Part shown: one piece after another, positions 11,801 to 18,114 of the stretch
How positions within the stretch are numbered: position 1 is the first letter of the stretch
How the letters are laid out: each line of letters opens with the position of its first letter
Assembly: GCA_009731375.1 (NCBI GenBank)
Contig: BJOX01000052.1
Coordinates: 1,008,054 to 1,049,974 of the forward strand
Direction of reading: 5' to 3'
Source of the DNA: Paulinella micropora
Lineage: Eukaryota; Cercozoa; Imbricatea; Euglyphida
DNA: 41,921 nucleotides
Notes under the pieces: model-generated
What the model was told of the DNA's origin: nothing
Database searches by the model: none
What the model saw: the letters and a program-made list of their open reading frames with translations, nothing else
Position numbers and translations under genes: made by a program

Positions 11801-12074
11801 AGAACAAAAGAACCACGGATTTATTGCTGATGAAGTTAAAAAAATATTTCCTGAATTTGTATCTGAAAGTGGAATGAAAGCAGATGATGGAAACGGCTAC
11901 CTTGAAGGCATAACATACACAAGTTTTATACCAATATTAGTCAGTGCTTTTCAACACATGGCGGAAAAGGTGATTTATTTAGAAAAGCAAAATAAACTTT
12001 TACTTAATATACTACAAAACCAAACCAACCAATTAGCAGAAATCAGAGTGGCAGTTCTTGATAATGTCAAATAG
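8830..12074 (+). pseudogene. Tail-fibre-like repeat protein with C-terminal peptidase S74 chaperone, frameshifted
   Basis: One gene of roughly 1,080 codons spread over changing frames. N-terminal part: MAGSSYKSLLGLSEIAT, then repeats of the form LYYTDARFDTRLAL / YYWTDNRFDTRLAL / LYYTEQRVRDN and QHRSNTSNPHQTSLYN. Middle: beta-rich repeats around KLTGDQTIAGIKTF at about 9769, 9919, 10261 and 10597. C-terminal part (11550-12074): SSDRRLKSDIK at about 11688, then NHGFIADEVKKIFPE and a coiled tail, the peptidase S74 intramolecular chaperone known from endosialidase and long tail fibres, where the domain trimerises the fibre and cuts itself off just before the Ser-Asp motif. Frame changes lie near 8885, 9015 (one A fewer than the parallel repeat), 9700 and 11545. 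A surface-attachment fibre is inferred; the present copy cannot give full-length protein. Confidence 0.85.
11384..11485 (+). repeat. 51-bp tandem duplication inside the fibre gene
   Basis: The unit 'ggattaataacggcgaatgc...' is repeated almost perfectly in the coding frame and gives two copies of GLITANAGISTTTLT. A more diverged copy lies at about 11045-11100. The pattern fits recent slippage expansion of the fibre shaft. Confidence 0.8.
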
Positions 12075-12408
12075 TACAACTAGACTTCACAGACCCCCGC
12101 CTATTATGGATATGGATGGCGAACTAACTCCCGAATTAAAGTCTCGCTGTATTTCGTCAGAGTTAAAAAATGAACAAAAAAAATTAGACCATGAAATTAA
12201 CGACGAATGGCGATGTTGTTGTTTCAAAGAAAGGACAGATGCAAGATTAATTAAATATGCTGTTCAGATGACAGGTATATGTAGCATAATCATTTTGTGT
12301 GTTGTCAGATTGAGCGACCCGACAATCAGTTGTGCTAATGCTAACACATTTATAGGCGTACTCACGCTTATTATTGTGATAATCTGCCCGTCTCCAAAAA
12401 TAAATTAA
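12064..12408 (+). CDS. Small protein with cysteine cluster and two C-terminal membrane helices
   Basis: The preferred start is ATG 12064 (MSNSTTRLHRPPPIMDMDGE), giving 114 aa and an 11-bp overlap with the fibre gene's stop. The N-terminal half is polar. Residues about 56-62 carry DEWRCCCFKER, followed by two hydrophobic segments (MTGICSIIILCVVRL and FIGVLTLIIVIIC) and a terminal PSPK. This layout (CCF-K, D-x-R/x-I/Y, two TM, PSPK end) resembles small membrane proteins I associate with PLVs and large algal viruses; function is unknown and a virion-membrane or holin-like role is speculation. It is intact. It meets the GIY-YIG gene tail to tail with a 4-bp overlap. Confidence 0.75.
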   Translation: MSNSTTRLHRPPPIMDMDGELTPELKSRCISSELKNEQKKLDHEINDEWRCCCFKERTDARLIKYAVQMTGICSIIILCVVRLSDPTISCANANTFIGVLTLIIVIICPSPKIN

Positions 12409-13064
12409 AAACCAAAAGCGGATAATCCGATCATATTGTCGTAGTGTATTTGTGTTTTAAGATGTTTTGACAAATTATCAATTCTGAAAGAATTACCACA
12501 TTCACATTGAACTATTTTTGATTCACATATTCTTTTTTTTCGGTTTATCTCATCTTTATTTCTGTCTCTATATTCTTTCCATTTTTGTGATAGTTGTTCT
12601 TTGTTTTTTGCCACGTATTCTTTAAGATATCGTGACACATAGTCTTCATTTTTTTCAAGCCATTCTTTTCTTTTTTGTGCTATTTTCTCTTTGTTTGTTT
12701 CTCTATATTTTTTATCTCTTTGTGCTATTTTACCCTTGTTTTGTTCTCTGTATTCCTTTTTAGTTTGACATTCTACTCTTTTGTTTATACAATTTTCTGT
12801 TTGTCTTATTATCTCTCCTTCTCGCCTTCTCAGTTGATTTACATTTTCACACGAATAATCTTCAATTAATTCAACGAAGGCATCATTATATTTGACGATT
12901 TCAAAAGAAGAAACATAATGATATTTTCCATTCATCCAGTTTTTGTAATCAATTTTATGAGCATACAATCGCTTATATAATGGTTGAGCGGCTGAACCGA
13001 TATACACCTGATCGGTTTGATATGACCTAATCGCATATATTTTTCCTTGTTTATAGTCTGGCAT
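12405..13064 (-). CDS. GIY-YIG endonuclease with Lys-rich linker and zinc-finger tail
   Basis: Start chosen at ATG 13064 (MPDYKQGKIYAIRSY), giving 219 aa, because the domain begins there and the AT-rich 'gatataaaacg' lies just upstream; an upstream in-frame start at 13142 would add 26 residues. The domain shows IYAIRS then VYIGSA (the GIY and YIG strands), KRLYAHK with the catalytic-type Arg, and LRRREGEIIR with the Glu position. A charged helical linker of repeated 'EKIAQKRKEW / NKEQLSQKWKEY' units follows, then a C-terminal Cys-x-Cys ... His-x5-His finger (CECGNSFRIDNLSKHLKTQIH). This architecture is common in phycodna-, mimi- and Polinton-like viruses, where it is thought to act in homing, repair or recombination. 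It is intact and faces the rest of the right-hand gene cluster head-on. Confidence 0.88.
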   Translation of the reverse strand: MPDYKQGKIYAIRSYQTDQVYIGSAAQPLYKRLYAHKIDYKNWMNGKYHYVSSFEIVKYNDAFVELIEDYSCENVNQLRRREGEIIRQTENCINKRVECQTKKEYREQNKGKIAQRDKKYRETNKEKIAQKRKEWLEKNEDYVSRYLKEYVAKNKEQLSQKWKEYRDRNKDEINRKKRICESKIVQCECGNSFRIDNLSKHLKTQIHYDNMIGLSAFGF

Positions 13065-13092
13065 CGTTTTATATCGTTTATTATCGCTATGT

Positions 13093-13323
13093 TTAAATAG
13101 AATAACATTCATATAAAGCCACTTTATACCAAGAACTATCACCCGCGCAGATTAAAGGAACCGCATCAAAAAACGACCGACAATCGTTTAACCCATTGTT
13201 AATATAAATACAAGTAAAATTATTATTTAGACCTGATTGAATACAATGAATACAATTCGCCTTTTTTGACCAAAGTCTCTATTTAAAATGAAAAAATCAC
13301 ACATAGTCCGAGCAATAGTTGAG
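13093..13323 (-). pseudogene. Unrecognised coding remnant on the minus strand beside a gap
   Basis: A frame without a start codon runs on the minus strand from about 13270 to a stop at 13093 and reads IQSGLNNNFTCIYINNGLND then CRSFFDAVPLICAGDSSWYK, a protein-like composition. Upstream, in a second frame, LNRDFGQKR-type sequence leads back to the 10-N gap, with the change of frame at an A-run near 13263-13275. I read this as the C-terminal end of a broken gene running toward GIY-YIG. I do not recognise the family; a virion protein is possible but not shown. Confidence 0.35.
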
Positions 13324-13333
13324 NNNNNNNNNN
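13324..13333. other. 10-N assembly gap with duplicated flanks
   Basis: The 'cacatagtccga.caatagttgag' sequence appears on both sides of the N run with one mismatch. This suggests either a short tandem repeat or two contig ends that overlap and were not merged. Confidence 0.9.
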
Positions 13334-13409
13334 GCACATAGTCCGAACAATAGTTGAGCACACAAATAATAATATTAATAACATTTTTATATATTATATT
13401 ATATAATTT

Positions 13410-13784
13410 ATGAGTGAGTTCAAATATCAGCGGATTATTTTTCTGAGCAATGATTTTGCTGGAGGAAGCAAAACATTTAATAAAAATATTCAAATGTCAT
13501 TCACACCCACCAAAATGAATTTTAAGTTTATTCATTATACGAACGACCAGACGGAAACCAAAACCAGAATTCTTTATATGGACAGAATTGGAATCATCGG
13601 CACATTTGCAGACAGTAATATAGCAAACATTTCAAACCTTAGTTATAATTTAGGTGTCGTTGGATGGACAGACGGACAATATACATTTAAAGTCCTTGAA
13701 ACTGACAGCGGAAATATTGACACAGGAAATTTAGCAGACCGAATTGTCATATGCTTAAATTCGTTGCGTAGCAACAATGTATGA
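13410..13784 (+). CDS. Unknown 124-aa virus-type protein
   Basis: Intact frame from ATG 13410 (MSEFKYQRIIFLSNDFAGGS) with 'tattatataattt' directly upstream, as for neighbouring genes. The product is rich in beta-type residues (Asn, Thr, Ile, Phe), for example TRILYMDRIGIIGTFADS and NLGVVGWTDGQYTFKVLE. It has no signal peptide or TM segment. I do not recognise it. Its size, composition and position just before the packaging ATPase fit a small structural (beta-barrel-like) virion protein, but that is inference. The last codons lie in two hairpins (13763-13775 and 13781-13798). The gap to the ATPase start is 40 bp on the same strand. Confidence 0.65.
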   Translation: MSEFKYQRIIFLSNDFAGGSKTFNKNIQMSFTPTKMNFKFIHYTNDQTETKTRILYMDRIGIIGTFADSNIANISNLSYNLGVVGWTDGQYTFKVLETDSGNIDTGNLADRIVICLNSLRSNNV

Positions 13785-13798
13785 ATTTAGAAATTCAT
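13763..13798. terminator. Two hairpins spanning the stop of the 124-aa gene
   Basis: 'gttgc-gta-gcaac' (13763-13775) and 'atgaattt-ag-aaattcat' (13781-13798). The second contains the TGA stop (13782-13784). Placement resembles the 3'-end hairpins used for transcript ends in mimivirus-like viruses; function here is inferred. Confidence 0.6.
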
Positions 13799-13824
13799 GA
13801 CTATTTCTTGCTTAATAATATACG

Positions 13825-14643
13825 ATGATGAAGATTAACAATGTTAAAGTTCGTGCTGTAAAACAAGAGGGTGATGGAAACAAAAAAGCAAAAGGTCATA
13901 AATTATTCAACGAGCCTTATTCAAATATATTTCTACTCTCCCGTAAGAAGAGCGGGAAAACGACAGCACTCTTTGAAATACCGAAACGGACTACAGACAG
14001 AAAAACCCGTATTGTCACTATTGCTTCAACAATTCACAAGGACTACATTTATAAAGCAATGGTTAAGCACTTTAAGAACAGGGGAAACCCAATGGCAATT
14101 TATACCTTTCTTAAATCAGATGGAGTTAATGTTATTGATTATGATTTAGACAAACTGAACAGAAAGGACGAGCAACACGAAGGAGAAGTAAAACAAGACA
14201 AAGAAGAAATAGAGAAACCACAATTTTTATACTTTGGAAAGGAAAAGAAAAAAGAAGAAGGAGGTGAGAAGAAAGAGAGACCAAGTAAGTATATTTCTCC
14301 AGAGGTTGTTTTTGTTTTAGACGATTTAGGGAGCGAATTAAGAGATAAGTCCGTAAGTGATTTGTTAAAAAAGAACAGACACTATACAAGTAAGGTTATT
14401 ATGTCAAGCCAGTATTTAAACGACCTTAGACCAGAAGCAATTAAGCAGTTAGATTATTTGTTAATCTTTCCGGGCCAGTCTCAGGATAAAATGGAACTCG
14501 TGTATAAACACTTAGACTTATCTTTTGAGTTTGATTATTTTCTTCAAAAGTATCACGAGGCTACAAAGGAGAGATTTAATTTTCTTTATGTCTCAAGTGT
14601 TGATGATCAATTACGGAAGAATTTTGATTATCGCTTGCGATAA
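13825..14643 (+). CDS. FtsK/HerA-type (A32-like) genome-packaging ATPase
   Basis: P-loop ATPase that drives DNA into the capsid in Polintons, PLVs, virophages and NCLDVs. 272 aa from ATG 13825 (a second ATG follows at once; either could be used). Walker A is SRKKSGKTTA at residues about 39-48, with Ser at the usual first-Gly position. Walker B is VVFVLDDLG at about 161-169, followed by a sensor-like VIMSSQYLNDLRPEA with Gln at 196, and LDYLLIFPGQS. A charged insertion (about residues 105-155, Lys/Glu-rich) lies between the two Walker motifs and is longer than I would expect in the core fold. The gene is intact and shares its strand with the small virion-type genes on both sides, as in a late packaging/structural cluster. 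Confidence 0.87.
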   Translation: MMKINNVKVRAVKQEGDGNKKAKGHKLFNEPYSNIFLLSRKKSGKTTALFEIPKRTTDRKTRIVTIASTIHKDYIYKAMVKHFKNRGNPMAIYTFLKSDGVNVIDYDLDKLNRKDEQHEGEVKQDKEEIEKPQFLYFGKEKKKEEGGEKKERPSKYISPEVVFVLDDLGSELRDKSVSDLLKKNRHYTSKVIMSSQYLNDLRPEAIKQLDYLLIFPGQSQDKMELVYKHLDLSFEFDYFLQKYHEATKERFNFLYVSSVDDQLRKNFDYRLR

Positions 14644-14671
14644 TCTATTCGGTGTTTTTTTACAAAACACC
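14626..14671. terminator. Pair of strong hairpins at the ATPase 3' end
   Basis: A 9-bp perfect stem with a 2-nt loop ('gattatcgc-tt-gcgataatc', 14626-14645) contains the TAA stop in its 3' arm. It is followed by 'ggtgtttt-tttac-aaaacacc' (14651-14671), 8-bp stem and 5-nt loop. These are likely transcript-end signals and match the arrangement at the preceding gene. Confidence 0.65.
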
Positions 14672-14731
14672 AAGAATTTCTCATTAAAATTTTTATAATA
14701 TTTTTATATAATTATTTTTTTGCTTATTATA

Positions 14732-15055
14732 ATGGTAGTGAAGACAACTCGTGTTGAAGTCATTCCAACAATCGGCAAACGAACAATTAACTCGAGCACA
14801 ATGGTTGGAGGCAAAAAGAAGACTGGTCGTAAGAAGAAGCAAGGAGGCAAGGGACAGGCTGGCGGTAAAATTAACTGGGCTCGTGTTGGTAAGACAGCAA
14901 TGGCTGTTAATAAATTCCTTCGCGATAACAAGATTATTTCAAAGACTGCGAATGCCCTTGGTGATGTCGGGGTTCCATATGCGTCTCGTATCGGGACTAC
15001 CGCTGCAAAACTTGGGTATGGTAGGCAGAGCGGACGTGGGGCTTTGAAGTTTTAA
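14732..15055 (+). CDS. Small basic Gly/Lys-rich protein with C-terminal GYG motif
   Basis: 107 aa from ATG 14732, chosen because 'ttattata' abuts it; in-frame upstream codons add nothing convincing. The N-terminus is MVVKTTRVEVIPTIGKRTIN, followed by a strongly basic, Gly-rich block (GGKKKTGRKKKQGGKGQ), then a helical part (NKFLRDNKIISKTANALGD) and an end KLGYGRQSGRGALKF. A basic block plus a terminal GYGR...G motif is seen in small DNA-condensing or minor-capsid-type proteins of PLVs, adintoviruses and adenovirus-like viruses. I infer a core or minor virion role without a firm family match. It is intact, 88 bp after the ATPase and on the same strand. Confidence 0.65.
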   Translation: MVVKTTRVEVIPTIGKRTINSSTMVGGKKKTGRKKKQGGKGQAGGKINWARVGKTAMAVNKFLRDNKIISKTANALGDVGVPYASRIGTTAAKLGYGRQSGRGALKF

Positions 15056-15103
15056 TGATATTTTTGATATGAACGAATTGAAAATATTTTTTGTTTGTAT
15101 ATA

Positions 15104-16174
15104 ATGGTTGCTAAGACTAAGAAGGTGAAAAAGAGAAAAGCCCGTCCACCGCGGGTTTATAGAAATAAAAGCGGGAGGCCTTACATTATCCAGAATGGTA
15201 AAAAATATTATCTTAATTTCGGTAAAAAGACAAATGATATGAGCACACTTCAAATCGTTAAACTTTTTATGAAATACTTAAGCAGACCAAAGGCAAAGAA
15301 AAAAGAAAAGAATGAGGATTTAAGAAAAGTTCAAAGCCTGTCGGAGATTGAGCAGAATACAAGAACAGCCATTAATGACCACTTAGACAAACTCAGAAAG
15401 GAAAAGTATGAGGGTATTGAGGATATAGAGAAAAAAGAAAAGAAAGCAAGGGAAGATTTAGACGAGGAGAAGAAGAGGCAAGAAAGAAAAGACATAGCAG
15501 ATGCTAAGGAAAGACAAGATATAATGGATAGGGATCACAAAAGAGAACTAGCGGAGATAAATGAACGACAAGAACAAAAAGCCAGAGAATTAAGAAGGGA
15601 GCAAAAACTCATAGAAGATGTAAAATATGAAGAAGACAGAAAAATAGGATACAAGCATTACCACCGCCACCACAATATCAATATATTATGCCACCGCAGC
15701 AGGGACAGCCACAAGCACCGCCATTAGGAGCACCACCACAAGCACCGCCATTACCTAATTTAGGAGATGAAGCACCATTGAAAACAAAAGAGCAATATGA
15801 GGAAGAAAAAAAGCAAAAGCAGAAAGATATTGAAACACTGAAATTAGCAGGATATACAGATAAGTTCATAAAAAAGATGAGTCGTAAAGACTTACAAAAA
15901 GCCAGTCAAGATATTCAGACGGCTATAGCCACAGCGACATCTTTAGAGGAACAGAAAAAGTTAGCAGAAGAATATAAAGAAAAACTTGAAAAGGAAGAAA
16001 AGAAAGCAGAAGAAAAGGGTAAGCATTTTGAACATTTACAAATTAATCAATTTTTAATCTCTGCATTTTCAAAAACTTATCACCCAAACATTACTATAAA
16101 AGAGTTAGCACAGGCTTTAAAAAAGAGACTAGATAGTGATGGACNNNNNNNNNNGTGATGGATATAAAAATTAA
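15104..16174 (+). pseudogene. Coiled-coil/Pro-Gln-rich virion-type protein, frameshift and gap
   Basis: From ATG 15104 (MVAKTKKVKKRKARPP), with 'gtatata' abutting it. Next comes RVYRNKSGRPYIIQNGKKYY, a short 'R-x-Y-I-I-x-N-G-K-K-x-Y' motif also seen near the termini of several large-virus proteins. A long charged coiled coil follows (roughly residues 65-185). Near 15650 the frame changes: the first frame becomes His-rich nonsense, while the other reads QALPPPPQYQYIMPPQQGQP and continues as a second coiled coil to the 10-N gap at 16145. Bases after the gap repeat those before it ('gtgatgga'); if they overlap, the gene would end at a TAA at 16172-16174. Function is unknown. Disordered/coiled architecture and position suggest a structural or scaffold role, as inference. 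Confidence 0.6.
16145..16154. other. 10-N assembly gap
   Basis: It is flanked by repeated 'gtgatgga' on both sides, again suggesting a small unmerged contig overlap rather than truly missing sequence. Confidence 0.9.
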
Positions 16175-16206
16175 ATTACAAAGACACTTCAAAGTGGATA
16201 ATTAAC

Positions 16207-16647
16207 ATGATTAAAAGGTTTAATATTGATGTTGGAAATGAAAAGGAAAACGTAAAAAGAAAAGTAGCGGATTATGCTAGATATGAAGAGTATATGGGTA
16301 TTAATGAACAAAAAGGGAATGGAGCAAAGACATTAGAAGAATTAATTGATAAGGTATTTTCAATAGCGAAAATAAAAAAATACTTAGCCCGCAAAGATTG
16401 GAAACACACAATGAACAAACATGATTTTGTAAATACTCTAACGAACAAAATGACTATAGACCCAAATGTAGATAAACAAGTTTCAAATGATTTGAATATT
16501 GACGAAGGTATGCCACCGGAGGGGGTTTCACCCCCTACCATACCCCCGAGCGTCGCGGAGACAACCATACCCCCGCCACCAGAGCCGGCACCAGATACGA
16601 CTACACCGCCAGACCGAACACCACCAGAGGAGCCACAGCTCCAGTAA
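16207..16647 (+). CDS. Unknown protein with Pro-rich tail at right end of the virus block
   Basis: 146 aa from ATG 16207 (MIKRFNIDVGNEKENVKRKV). Residues 1-95 are AT-rich in codon use and look like the other viral genes (YARYEEYMGINEQKGNGAKT, NKHDFVNTLTNKMTID). From about residue 100 the DNA turns GC-rich and the product Pro/Thr-rich (PPSVAETTIPPPPEPAPD). A different frame from about 16611 to the TGA at 16704 reads GATAPVKTFGPHMRHVAPVT, so a frame change inside the Pro-rich stretch may hide the true end. I do not recognise the family. Last gene of the same-strand cluster that starts at 13410. Confidence 0.5.
   Translation: MIKRFNIDVGNEKENVKRKVADYARYEEYMGINEQKGNGAKTLEELIDKVFSIAKIKKYLARKDWKHTMNKHDFVNTLTNKMTIDPNVDKQVSNDLNIDEGMPPEGVSPPTIPPSVAETTIPPPPEPAPDTTTPPDRTPPEEPQLQ
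16507..16544. repeat. G/C hairpin at the composition switch
   Basis: 'ggtatg...ggggg-tttca-ccccc...catacc' forms a nested inverted repeat. The DNA changes from AT-rich virus-like to GC-rich at this point, so it may mark the right junction of the element. Confidence 0.5.
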
Positions 16648-17088
16648 AGACATTTGGTCCCCATATGAGACATGTTGCACCTGTAACTGTGCACCGTCGT
16701 CTCTGAGGAATGCTGCAAGAGGCAGAGCTTGACTCGGGATGGGGTAACAGATATCCTCCTTTCTCAAGGGATCTCCCCATCGAATCTCTGGGGGAATATA
16801 TAGCCATTTACCGGCCTGCTGCTCCCCTATTTTCTTCTCAAACTCCTTCTTAGTTAGTTTGGCGTATTCGGCCACCCACTGATCTTCCTCCTCCTTCTTC
16901 TCCTTCTCCTCCTCCGTCATCATCGCTCCCTCATCTTGGACCTGGTCCATTGGATTGTCTGCTCCTCCTGTGTCAAAAGAAGGCCCTGCCAAATCCGTTT
17001 CGTCCCCTAGAGGGCCAACGAGCGTATTTAGATCTTCTGGGGTTTGAGCACTCGCCCCTCCGTCATCCTCAGTCCATTCTTCAGACAT
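16528..17088 (-). CDS. Acidic ORF in GC-richer DNA, possible host exon
   Basis: Minus-strand frame from ATG 17088 (context gcgaccATGt, A at -3): MSEEWTEDDGGASAQTPEDL, then TEEEKEKKEEEDQWVAEYAK and LTKKEFEKKIGEQQAGKWLY, IPPEIRWGDPLRKEDICYP. The first ~130 codons look protein-like. The last part, Trp/Leu/Cys-rich, runs antisense to the Pro-rich tail of the viral gene and is probably not coding, so a splice or truncation near 16700 is likely ('cctcttgcag' occurs there). Composition differs from the viral genes. I do not recognise the family. It may be a host gene cut by the insertion, or the first exon of one. Confidence 0.4.
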   Translation of the reverse strand: MSEEWTEDDGGASAQTPEDLNTLVGPLGDETDLAGPSFDTGGADNPMDQVQDEGAMMTEEEKEKKEEEDQWVAEYAKLTKKEFEKKIGEQQAGKWLYIPPEIRWGDPLRKEDICYPIPSQALPLAAFLRDDGAQLQVQHVSYGDQMSLLELWLLWWCSVWRCSRIWCRLWWRGYGCLRDARGYGRG

Positions 17089-17219
17089 GGTCGCTGGGGG
17101 AATATGAGTGGGACAGAGCTGATTCTACCCCGTAATTGCTCTGTTCGTCTCTGGGGAACGAATAGAGAGAAAAGATGAAAAGATGGTATAGAGAGAGAGT
17201 GTCTCACCTCTATGTCATG

Positions 17220-17250
<31 letters not shown>

Positions 17251-17883
17251 TTGTGAGAAAGAAGTAGTCTGTACGACTTTCTCTGAAAATTTGATCTCCT
17301 TCTCCACTCCTCTTCTCTTTTGCTCTTTTTGTTGTTGTATCTGTTATGAGGTACTAGGACCTACGTACAGATAGTGTCAAAGAGGCTTGAGAAGCACTCC
17401 TTGAGAAGTCGACTTGTCGTCGGATAGGTGTTCAGACCTACTTTCGAAAAACAGTCAGAGATTTGCAAAAATACTCTGATGTGTGTGACTTGAGAGGCAA
17501 CTAAGTGCACAGACTTGAGAGGGAGAGTACTAGGCTCGTGTCCTTCAAGTTTGTTTGTCACTGTGAGTGTTTGTTCGTACGTCTGTTGACTTACTCTGTC
17601 TCTGCCTCAAGGGAGAACAGGAGAACAGAAAAGATGTCTGGTATCTGCCTCAAGGGAGAACAGGGATAAAGGCTGTGGAGAGGGTACTGGGACACCTACT
17701 CACAAACGCCTAGACGTATTGTTTTGCAAAAGAGCTTGTGTGGGGATGTGTTGGAGTATTTGTTGTTTGAGTCTGCCTACTCAATGGAGATAGGTCAGCC
17801 CAAATTTTCCTTCTGCCGTCAAAGGACAAGCCAGAAAAGAAATCAGCCGTGTGCTGGTGACTCCAATGTTAAAATCCCCGAAG
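17089..17883. other. Host-type stretch without supported gene
   Basis: GT and poly-T runs lie at about 17217-17252. The 20-bp sequence 'ctgcctcaagggagaacagg' occurs twice (about 17603 and 17647). The short frames here are not convincing. Confidence 0.55.
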
Positions 17884-18114
17884 ATAGCTCGTTAAAAAGT
17901 CGGTAATACAACCAAACACAAATCCCCAAAGGAGAATGATGTCTCGTTATATTAGCTCAGTGAAACCGCACAAAAGAAAGCGGCAACAGACCAAGGTTAA
18001 AATGGCATTAGGTCAAATCCGGCCAAACGATATTGAAATAATGGGAAGAAACTAGGTGCACCTGACACCAAAAAAAGTGTACTTTTTACCGGCTATCCGG
18101 GGGGTGATGCCTAC
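17884..18114 (-). repeat. Right copy of the long-range inverted repeat pair
   Basis: Inverted homologue of 356-572. It directly abuts the start of the 3.6-kb tandem array at 18121, the junction carrying the 'aacctca' also present at unit ends. Confidence 0.85.

Noticed and set aside
14132-14389. Minus-strand frame inside the ATPase gene
   Set aside because: Shadow frame antisense to a well-supported gene.
13825-14643. ATPase as a bacterial contaminant gene
   Set aside because: Divergent Walker A with Lys/Glu-rich insert, AT-rich context, and PLV-type neighbours fit a eukaryotic DNA virus better; no bacterial ribosome-binding sites are seen upstream of these genes.
15678-15869. Minus-strand Cys/Gly-rich frame opposite the coiled-coil gene
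   Set aside because: Antisense of the Pro/Gln-rich stretch; composition is explained by that.
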